A stretch of DNA of 64,000 bases. It comes from Acidobacteriota bacterium (GTDB taxonomy: Bacteria > Acidobacteriota > Thermoanaerobaculia > Multivoradales > JAGPDF01). The notes below the pieces were generated by a model that saw only the letters and a program-made list of their open reading frames with translations, did not search any database and was not told the origin of the DNA. The DNA is taken from assembly GCA_014584695.1 (NCBI GenBank), contig JACTMI010000016.1:43022-107021 (forward strand), in the 5' to 3' direction. Position numbers and translations under genes: made by a program. Positions 27,898-34,574 of the stretch are shown one piece after another (the stretch's first letter is position 1; each line of letters starts with the position of its first letter).

Positions 27898-28631
27898 CCC
27901 TCACCCTCCGCGAAGAGGAAGCGCCGGCAGTTGTCGCACTGGACGATGGTGCCCTTGGTCCGAATCTCGACCGCCACCTGGGGCCGGATCTGGTAGTTGC
28001 AGCAGCCGCAGTGCCAGATCGCTCCCCCGCCGGGGCGCTCGGTGCGGTCGAGCCGGGCCATCGCGACCCCGTGGTAGCGCTCGACGATGCGCAAGAACTG
28101 CGCGATCACCGGCTTCGGCAGCTCGCCGCGCAGAGATTCGAGGTCGCGCTCGAGGCCCGCCACCTTGGCCGCGACCGACGGCTTCTCGGCCTCCCACCGG
28201 GCGAGCTCGGCGCTGTAGCGGGCCTCGAGGTCGGCGAAGGCGCTGCGTCGCTCATCGAGCTCGCGCGCGAGCGACTCAGCGCGCTCGAGCGCCGCGAGCG
28301 CGGCCTCGTCGAGCGTCTTGAGGCCGCTCTTGGCCTGGTCGATCTCGGACAGGATGGCGCCGTACTCGCGCTGGTTGCGAACCCGCGAGACCTGTTGCTG
28401 GAACTTCTTGAGCTTCTCCTGGGCGTCGGCCACCGCGCCGTCGGCGTCGCGGCGCGCGACCGCCGCCTCCCGGGACGCCTCCGCGAGCGTCTCGAGCGCC
28501 GCCCGTTCGGCGCTGTACTCGTCGTGGAGGGCGCGCATGCTCTCGGGAACGCCGGCGAGCAGGGTCGAAGCCGCGCGCAGCTCGGCGAGCGCACGGTCGA
28601 ACAGACGGAGTCGTGAAGCGAGATCGTTCAT
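27894..28631 (-). CDS. C4-type zinc-ribbon coiled-coil protein (DUF164-like)
   Basis: A 245-residue protein: a long coiled-coil hairpin (about 5-175) followed by a C-terminal zinc ribbon with two CxxC-type knuckles (HCGCCN and QCDNC). The family is widespread next to nif3-like or RNA-related genes; its role is unsettled. ATG 28631 is chosen over GTG 28643 because GAGGTGG lies 8 nt upstream of the ATG and overlaps the GTG. The stop overlaps the yggS CTG. Confidence 0.88.
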   Translation of the reverse strand: MNDLASRLRLFDRALAELRAASTLLAGVPESMRALHDEYSAERAALETLAEASREAAVARRDADGAVADAQEKLKKFQQQVSRVRNQREYGAILSEIDQAKSGLKTLDEAALAALERAESLARELDERRSAFADLEARYSAELARWEAEKPSVAAKVAGLERDLESLRGELPKPVIAQFLRIVERYHGVAMARLDRTERPGGGAIWHCGCCNYQIRPQVAVEIRTKGTIVQCDNCRRFLFAEGEG

Positions 28632-28695
28632 CGTTGCAGCCACCTCGGGTACCGGTCGAACGTTGGGTCGTGTAGCGGGGAAGGAGACGAGACGA

Positions 28696-28771
28696 TGGTG
28701 GGTCCACCTGGGATCGAACCAGGGACCTGCCGGTTATGAGCCGGTTGCTCTGACCGCTGAGCTATGGACCC
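28696..28771 (-). tRNA. tRNA-Met (anticodon CAT)
   Basis: A 76-nt cloverleaf with encoded CCA. The acceptor stem GGGTCCA/TGGACCC pairs fully. The D arm is GCTC/GAGC, the anticodon loop CTCATAA sits on a stem with one A-C mismatch at its base, and the T arm is CCTGG-TTCGATC-CCAGG. The first acceptor pair is G-C, so it is not the initiator type. CAT could also be read by tRNA-Ile2 after lysidine modification; elongator Met is favoured but not certain. Confidence 0.9.
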
Positions 28772-28829
28772 TCTGTGTGGACCGATCCGCTTTCGGGCGG
28801 AGCCGGCCGGTGCGACCAGCGGCGGGGCG

Positions 28830-31046
28830 TCAGCCGAGCTCGGGATAGAGACTCCGATAGCTGTCCGCCAGGACCAGGATCCGTTTCACGTAGTTGCGCG
28901 ATTCCTCGATCGACAGCCCTTCGAGGAAGCGATCGAGCTCGGCGCTCGGGCCAGCGGCGCGCCACAGACGCGAGATCCGGCCTGGGCCTCCATTGTAGCC
29001 GGCGAGCGCCAGCTCGACGTTGCCGTCGAACAGGGCCAGCATCTGGCGGAAGTAGTGGGTGCCGAGCCGGATGCTGTAGTCGGGCTCCGAGAGCCGGCCG
29101 GTCGAGTAGGGCAGGCCGAGACGCTTGGCGACCTCGCGGCCGGTCGGCGGCATGATCTGCATCAGGCCACGGGCGCCGGCGCGGCTCTTGGCCGTCGGGT
29201 CGAAGCCGCTCTCCTGGTGGATCATGCCGAAGACCAGCGACGCCTGGAGCCCCTCGCGGTCGGCGGCACGCTCGACCGGGGAGCGGAAGTCGAGCGGATA
29301 GTAGAGGCCGAGCGCGGCCTCCGGCACGGCTGCTTGACGCGCGGTGCCGAGCGCCGGGAAAGCGCGCCGCAGCAGGCGGAGGCTCGTGCGGCGGTCGCCG
29401 CGGCGGGCGGCGATCAGCCCTTCGAGGGCGTGGCGGGCCGGTCCCCGCTCGACTTGGTCGCCGAGCGCCGCGAGCTCGCTCGCCGCGAGGCCATCGAGCC
29501 CCAGCTCGCTCAGCCAGCGGGCGCGGGCGAGCGCGGGCGCTTCCGGCCAAGGGTCGCGCTCGGCGGCGGCGGTCGCCGCCGCGATCGTCGGCGCCCCGGC
29601 GAGGCGCGCCGCGGCTTGGCGTGCGTAGAAGTCAGCGGTGTCGACGGCGGCGACTTCGAGGTAGATCTCCCGCGCGCGCTCCGCGTGCCCGAGCTCTTCG
29701 TGGGCGCGCCCGGTCCAGTAGCGTGCGCTGCGGGCGAAGGAGCTGCGCGGGAAGATCGAGACCAGCTCGGTCCAGTAGCCGACCGCGCCGCTCGGATTGC
29801 GCGCCGCGTACTCCCGCCAACCCCGCTCCCAGAGCGGACGGGCGCCGAAGGTCTCGGCCGGCGCCGCGGCGACCAGCTGACGCAGAGCGGCGAGCGCCTC
29901 GTCGAGACGCTCCTCGGCCAGGAATTCGGTGGCCAACTGGCGCCAGGCCTCGATCGCCAGCGCGGAGTCCGGGGCGAGGCGCACCACGGCGAGCTGGTGC
30001 TCTCTCGCGCGCGCCCGCAGACGCGCCCGCTCGTCGGCGGCCGGCCCCGTCGGACCGCGGCGGACGGTCGCGGCATCGGTCGCCGCGCGGGCGCGCTCCC
30101 ACTCGAGCCGGGCGCGCTCGCCGCTCGTGCTGGCGGCGGCACCGGCCAGGACCACGAGGGCGTCGCCGCCGCGGCCGGAGGCGGTCAACGCGCGCGCCTC
30201 GAGCAGCCGCCACTCGAGGCCGCGGGCCTCCGGCGGCACCGCCGCCAAGGTGGTGAGAGCGCCGGCCGGCAGCTCGGCGGCGAGCAGCGCGTCGGCGCGG
30301 CGCTCGAGCTCGTGCGGCGTGAGCCAGAGCCGCCACTCGCCCGAGCCGCCGTGCGCCGCGATCTCGTCGACCACGCGCAGCTTCGAGGCTTCGAGCGGAA
30401 AGCGAACCAGCAAGCGGCGGCCGGCCTCGATCAGGAGCTCGCGGTCGCGCCGGGCCAGCCCGATCTGCCAAGCCAGGCGCTCGAGCTCGAGCGCATCGGC
30501 GTCGGCCAAGCGCTCGCCGCGGGCCCGCTCGAGCAGCCGCAGCGCCTCGGGCAGCGCGCGGTCCTCCCAGGCGAGCTGGGCGAGGCGGACGGCGGTGCGA
30601 CTGCGCAGCGGCGAGTCCGGGCGCTCGGCGAGCAGCGTCTCGAGCGTCTGCCGCGCTGCCGGGCGACGCCCGCCCGCGGCCGCGGCGTCCGCGAGCACGG
30701 TCAGGCGCCAGTCCTCGAGCTCCACCGGCCCGGGACCCGCGCCGAGCCATCTCTCGGCGAGCGCCAGGTCCTCGTGCGCGTGCGCGAGCAGGCCGAGCTG
30801 AACGCGCGCCAGCTGCCCCTCTGGCGAGGCGGCGCCGAGCAGCGGCTCGAGGCGCGCGCGCGCCGCGGCCAGCCCCTGCTGCCGAGCGAGCTCGCCGATC
30901 GCCTCGGGCCGGCTGTCGGCGTTCGGGACGACGCTCGCAGCCCGGCCGGAGGGCGGGCCGCCGCTGGCGACACCCTTGGCCCAGCCGGCCGCGCCGGCGG
31001 CCAGGGCCAAGAGGATCAGCGAGCCGGACAGCCGCGCGGAGCGCAA
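28830..31046 (-). CDS. Soluble lytic murein transglycosylase (Slt70-like) with superhelical repeats
   Basis: A 738-residue periplasmic enzyme that cleaves peptidoglycan glycan strands to 1,6-anhydro-muropeptides. After a signal peptide (about 1-24) comes a long Ala/Leu/Arg helical-repeat region (about 40-560). The C-terminal catalytic domain has FGMIHQESGFDPTAKS (catalytic Glu), GARGLMQIMPPTG, YNGGPGRI and SRNYVKRILV. Start TTG 31046 is inferred: it is the only initiator placing the signal peptide at the N-terminus. The gene lies 20 bp after the acidic GAF-like gene, likely in one operon. Confidence 0.9.
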   Translation of the reverse strand: MRSARLSGSLILLALAAGAAGWAKGVASGGPPSGRAASVVPNADSRPEAIGELARQQGLAAARARLEPLLGAASPEGQLARVQLGLLAHAHEDLALAERWLGAGPGPVELEDWRLTVLADAAAAGGRRPAARQTLETLLAERPDSPLRSRTAVRLAQLAWEDRALPEALRLLERARGERLADADALELERLAWQIGLARRDRELLIEAGRRLLVRFPLEASKLRVVDEIAAHGGSGEWRLWLTPHELERRADALLAAELPAGALTTLAAVPPEARGLEWRLLEARALTASGRGGDALVVLAGAAASTSGERARLEWERARAATDAATVRRGPTGPAADERARLRARAREHQLAVVRLAPDSALAIEAWRQLATEFLAEERLDEALAALRQLVAAAPAETFGARPLWERGWREYAARNPSGAVGYWTELVSIFPRSSFARSARYWTGRAHEELGHAERAREIYLEVAAVDTADFYARQAAARLAGAPTIAAATAAAERDPWPEAPALARARWLSELGLDGLAASELAALGDQVERGPARHALEGLIAARRGDRRTSLRLLRRAFPALGTARQAAVPEAALGLYYPLDFRSPVERAADREGLQASLVFGMIHQESGFDPTAKSRAGARGLMQIMPPTGREVAKRLGLPYSTGRLSEPDYSIRLGTHYFRQMLALFDGNVELALAGYNGGPGRISRLWRAAGPSAELDRFLEGLSIEESRNYVKRILVLADSYRSLYPELG

Positions 31047-31066
31047 ACCCGGGACCCCGATCGGAC

Positions 31067-33217
31067 CTAGATTCCGAGCGCTCGCGGGTCGCCCCCCGCG
31101 AGGCTCCGGACGAGCTCTTGCTGGAAGTAGTCGGAGCTGCCGCGAACGCTGTCGTGCACCCGCTCGTCGTAGATCTGGCGGGAGCGGTCGATGTCCTCCT
31201 TGAGGCGGAGGTATAGGTCGCGGTGGCGCCGCCCCTCTTCGACCTGCTCCTCGTTGTACAGCTTGATCTCCGAGATGAGCAGCCGCGCCAGCCGGCGCGC
31301 CTCCTCGTGGAGGGCGTTCTCGCCGGTGGCGCGCGGAATCCTCCCGGTGGTGAAGGCGAGGCCGGGGCCCTGGAGGTCGGGCGGCGGCATCACCTCGGTG
31401 CCCCGCGCGGCGCGCGCGTGCGTTCGTTCGCCGGGCTCTTCCTCGGCCGCGGCTCGAGCCGCCATGCCGGGGTGGGTCGGCTCCTCGGTGGCCTCGCTGG
31501 GCGGCGCTGTCGGCGGCGGGCTGGGTGGCGGTGGCGGACGCCGCATCAGCTCGGTGGCGTCCTCGGCGAGCGCCGCGGCCGGCGGGGTCTCGCCGGGCCG
31601 CCGCGGGACCAGAACCGTCGCGTCCTCGGTGGTGTCGACACGAGGCACGGCTGCCGCCGGCCGCGAGATTCGGACCGTGGCGTCCTCGACCGGTTCCGGC
31701 TCGGCGGGCGGGCGGATCGGCAGCGCTCGCGTCTCCAGACCCGGCGGCGGCGCCTCGGCGGCGACCTCGTCGGCCGGCGCCAGCACCGACCAGGTGGCGC
31801 CCGCGGGGAGTGGCAGGTCGCGGGTGTCGGCGGCGGGCAGCTCGAACGGGGCGGTGCGCTCTTCGCGCGCGCCCTCGACGGGCGCGCTCGCGGCCTCGGG
31901 CTGGAAGACGGTCGCCTCGGCGTCCTCCATCTCCCAACCGAGCTCGAGCGGCGCCACGGGCTCGGCCTCGATCTCGACCCCGGCGTCGCTCAAGGGCTCG
32001 ATCTCGATCGCGCCCGCGCCGGCGGGCTCGAGCGCCGGCACCTCGACGGAGCCCGGCTCGGCGGCCGATTCCAAAGGCACGGGCGCCGCCGGCTCCAAGT
32101 CGAGCTCGAGCTCGAACACCGGCTCGCCGGCCGCCTCCGGAGCGAGACCGGGCGCTGCCTCGAACGGCACATCGGCTTCCGGCTCGACCTCGAACACGCG
32201 CTCCGGTTCGTAGGCGGAGAGATCCGCGATCGGTTCCGGCGGCGGGGCCGGCGGGGCTTCGACCGCTCCCGCAGGCGCCGCCTCGAGGCCGGGAGTGAGC
32301 GAGAACAGCGCTTCGACGCCGGTGCTCTCGAGACGCTCGGCCGCGGCCACGCCGCGCTCCCCGGCCATCGCGGCAGCCGACTCGCCGACCGCGGCCGCTG
32401 GGGCCGCTGGAGCCAGGGTCGCCACCATCGCCGCGGTGACGGGAGTCGTTGCCGCCCGCGGGCTCCAGAGCCCCAGGCCGGCCGCGACATCGTCGCCGTC
32501 GAGAAACAGGGTCGGCGTCTGTGTCCGCTGGGTCAGCGCCTGGAGCTCGAGCCGTTGCGCCGCGCCGAGGACGATCAACTGGAGGGCCGCGAGTGGCAGC
32601 TCCTCCTCGTCGGCGCGCCGGTCGGCGTAGAGCGCGGCGGCGACCGTGTCGCGCAGCACCAGCGGCACCAGCGCCACCTCGGTGGCGGCGGGCAACGCCA
32701 GGCGCCCGGCGACAGCTTCCGCGTCGGCGCCTCGGGCGACGATGCAACCACGACCGCGCGCGAGCGCCTCGAGCGCGCCACCACCCCAGGCGATCTCGCG
32801 TCCGGCCAGCGGATCGCCCGCTTCGTCGAAGCCGACGCCGCCCCAGCCGACCACCCCTTCGGCGCGCGTGAGCAGGAGCCCGGCGCGCGGCACGAACCGG
32901 CGCGCGGCGGCGAGCAGCGCCTCGAGCAACGCGCCCTGCGAGTCGGCGCGGTCGAAGGCGACCATGGCTTCGTGCAGCGCCGTGAAACCGGAGCGCTCGC
33001 CGGCGCGTCGAGGCTCACGCTCGAGTCGTGCGAGCTCGGCCGAGTCGAGCGGCTCCGCGGCGGGCAGCGCCGCACTCTCCGCGCGGAGCGCGCGCGCCAG
33101 CTCGTCGCTCGAAGCTCGCAGGCGCTCCTCGAAGCGGCTGCGCAGCGCTTCGACGGCGCGATCGAGGCGCGCCTGGTAGCGGCGGTCCAGCTCGACGAGG
33201 TGTTCGGGAAGGGGCAT
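31067..33217 (-). CDS. Large acidic protein: GAF-like N-terminus, low-complexity middle, conserved helical C-terminus
   Basis: A 716-residue protein. An N-terminal helix (1-60) leads into a GAF-like sensor fold (about 75-235, with GALLEALLAAARRFVPRAGLLL and VALVPLVLRDTVAAALYADR). The middle (about 240-610) is disordered, very rich in Pro, Ala and Glu. It contains repeated EDAT motifs, each followed by a basic or Pro patch (DAEATVFQPE, EDATVRISRP, EDATVLVPRR, EDATELMRRP). The C-terminus (about 640-716) is a confident amphipathic helix region (ARLLISEIKLYNEEQVEEGRR). ATG 33217 is chosen because GGAGG lies 7 nt upstream. Function is unknown. Confidence 0.75.
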   Translation of the reverse strand: MPLPEHLVELDRRYQARLDRAVEALRSRFEERLRASSDELARALRAESAALPAAEPLDSAELARLEREPRRAGERSGFTALHEAMVAFDRADSQGALLEALLAAARRFVPRAGLLLTRAEGVVGWGGVGFDEAGDPLAGREIAWGGGALEALARGRGCIVARGADAEAVAGRLALPAATEVALVPLVLRDTVAAALYADRRADEEELPLAALQLIVLGAAQRLELQALTQRTQTPTLFLDGDDVAAGLGLWSPRAATTPVTAAMVATLAPAAPAAAVGESAAAMAGERGVAAAERLESTGVEALFSLTPGLEAAPAGAVEAPPAPPPEPIADLSAYEPERVFEVEPEADVPFEAAPGLAPEAAGEPVFELELDLEPAAPVPLESAAEPGSVEVPALEPAGAGAIEIEPLSDAGVEIEAEPVAPLELGWEMEDAEATVFQPEAASAPVEGAREERTAPFELPAADTRDLPLPAGATWSVLAPADEVAAEAPPPGLETRALPIRPPAEPEPVEDATVRISRPAAAVPRVDTTEDATVLVPRRPGETPPAAALAEDATELMRRPPPPPSPPPTAPPSEATEEPTHPGMAARAAAEEEPGERTHARAARGTEVMPPPDLQGPGLAFTTGRIPRATGENALHEEARRLARLLISEIKLYNEEQVEEGRRHRDLYLRLKEDIDRSRQIYDERVHDSVRGSSDYFQQELVRSLAGGDPRALGI

Positions 33218-33268
33218 TCCGAGTTCCTCCACGCAGGCCGCCAAGAGCTTCTCCTGCCGGAACCTATG

Positions 33269-33297
33269 ATTATTCGGGACGGCGCGTCGATCGTCAA
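33269..33297 (-). promoter_or_regulatory. Sigma70-type promoter for the acidic GAF-like gene and slt
   Basis: On the minus strand TTGACG (33292-33297), a 17-nt spacer and AATAAT (33269-33274) are 5/6 matches each. The leader to the ATG at 33217 is about 45 nt and includes GGAGG. This AT-rich patch stands out in the GC-rich surroundings. Confidence 0.72.
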
Positions 33298-33435
33298 GGC
33301 GGCGCGGGATCGCAAGATGCGCTCCTGCAACGCTTTGCCGGCCCGGGGGGAGCGCGGCCGCCGGGCTGACGACGAGGGCCGGCCTGTGTTACCTTGAGCG
33401 TTGGTAGCCAACCCATCACGAGGGAGAAGCCCACC

Positions 33436-34161
33436 ATGCGCATGTCCTGCACGTTGCTGATCGCGGTCGCGCTGCTCGCGACCGCTTGCACGGGTGGTGA
33501 AGAGGCCAGGAAGGCCGCCGCCGCCGAAGCCCGCAAGACCGAATGGGCCGCGCTCGAGAAGAGCAAGGCCGAGCTCGACGCCAAGCGGGCCGAGCTCGCG
33601 ACCCTCGAGGCGCAGGCCGCCGCCGGATTCGCCGACGCCGCGGCGCGCGTCGAGGAGGTCCGGAGCGCCATCGACGCCGGCGAGGACGACATCGGCGGCA
33701 GGTTGGCGGCCTTTATCAACGCCGACCCGCCGATCGTCGGCGAACCGATGAAGCCCGAGCAGATCGCCGCGATCCGCATGAAGAGCTCCGAGGACATGTT
33801 CATCGCGCGGGAGTTCATCGACCTGGGTGGCGACTACCGCAAGGCGATCGAGATCTACCAGTCGGCGCTGGTCGCCGACCCGGACAACGCCGAGGTCCAG
33901 GCCGCCCTGGCCGAGGCCGAGCGGATGCGGTTCATGACCGAAGAGCGCTTCGCCGCGGTCAAGAAGGGCATGAGCGAGGCCGAGGTGCGGGCCGCGCTCG
34001 GGATGCCCTACCTGCGCAACGTCAAGGAGTATCCGGAGCAGAAGGTCACCGCCTGGTTCTATCCGAAGAACGACGCGGGCGATGCCGCCGGGGTCTGGTT
34101 CAACGACAAGAAGGTCGTCTACCAGGTCAAGTTCGACGCCGTCCAAGCGGGCGGCCGGTAG
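33436..34161 (+). CDS. Lipoprotein with coiled coil, TPR-like unit and SmpA/OmlA-like C-terminus
   Basis: A 241-residue protein. The lipobox LLATAC places the lipid-modified Cys at about residue 18. A charged coiled coil (about 22-75) precedes a TPR-like pair of helices (about 120-165, DYRKAIEIYQSALVADPDNAEVQAAL). The end resembles SmpA/OmlA beta domains (KKGMSEAEVRAALGMPYLRNV, WFYP, VVYQVKFD). ATG 33436 with GAGGGAG upstream was preferred to a start 42 nt earlier because it begins the signal peptide. Probably an envelope protein of unknown role. Confidence 0.83.
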   Translation: MRMSCTLLIAVALLATACTGGEEARKAAAAEARKTEWAALEKSKAELDAKRAELATLEAQAAAGFADAAARVEEVRSAIDAGEDDIGGRLAAFINADPPIVGEPMKPEQIAAIRMKSSEDMFIAREFIDLGGDYRKAIEIYQSALVADPDNAEVQAALAEAERMRFMTEERFAAVKKGMSEAEVRAALGMPYLRNVKEYPEQKVTAWFYPKNDAGDAAGVWFNDKKVVYQVKFDAVQAGGR

Positions 34162-34182
34162 GTCGCCGCCGCAGCCTTCGGT

Positions 34183-34212
34183 TTGACGGGTCGGCCCCGA
34201 TCGGCGTAAGCT
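34183..34212 (+). promoter_or_regulatory. Predicted promoter of rpsU
   Basis: TTGACG (34183-34188) is followed after 18 nt by TAAGCT (34207-34212), the same hexamer seen before the PLP-enzyme gene. It would give a 65-70 nt leader with GAGGTGAG before the rpsU GTG. The -35 is good, the -10 weak. Confidence 0.45.
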
Positions 34213-34284
34213 CGCCGGTCCGAGCGGGTTGCGGCATCGCCGCGTCCGCCCGAATCCGTCGGTCGAAGGCGAGGTGAGAAGCAA

Positions 34285-34494
34285 GTGCCGATTGTCCATG
34301 TCCGCGAGGAAGAGAGCTTCGAGAACGCCCTGCGCCGCTTCAAGCGCAAGTGCGAGAAGGCCGGCGTCTTGACCGAGCTCAAGAAGCGCCAGCACTTCGA
34401 GAAGCCCTCGGTCAAGCGCAAGCGCAAGGCCGTGCAAGCGCGCAAGAAGATGTTGCGCAAGGTGATGGAAGAGAAGCGGCTCGGCCTCTCCTGA
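34285..34494 (+). CDS. rpsU: 30S ribosomal protein S21
   Basis: A 69-residue basic protein with the S21 pattern: [41 protein letters not shown], then a Lys/Arg-rich tail. It starts at GTG with GAGGTGAG upstream. It heads the macromolecular-synthesis gene set (rpsU...dnaG-rpoD), interrupted here by mutS2 and a membrane-protein gene, with a terminator directly after rpsU. Confidence 0.97.
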   Translation: MPIVHVREEESFENALRRFKRKCEKAGVLTELKKRQHFEKPSVKRKRKAVQARKKMLRKVMEEKRLGLS

Positions 34495-34524
34495 CGCCGA
34501 CCCGGCTGCCGGTGGGCGGCCCGA

Positions 34525-34566
34525 GCGGGGCGCGGGTCCGAGCGACCCGGCCCCGCTTTCGTTTTT
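34525..34566 (+). terminator. Rho-independent terminator after rpsU
   Basis: A GC-rich inverted repeat (about 34525-34538 with 34544-34556, 5-nt loop CGAGC, one unpaired base) is followed by TTTCGTTTTT. It ends 8 nt before the mutS2 ATG, so it could attenuate read-through into mutS2-dnaG-rpoD and give rpsU higher expression. Confidence 0.75.
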
Positions 34567-34574
34567 CCCGAACC

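Noticed and set aside
28696..28771. Possibility that the CAT tRNA is the initiator or tRNA-Ile2
   Set aside because: The fully paired G1-C72 end excludes initiator type. Ile2 cannot be strictly excluded, but the arms fit elongator Met better.
28830..32747. A 1305-codon minus-strand open frame
   Set aside because: Only its C-terminal part (slt, from TTG 31046) has protein-like composition and family motifs. The upstream part is an Arg/Ala/Gly shadow of the acidic GAF-like gene.
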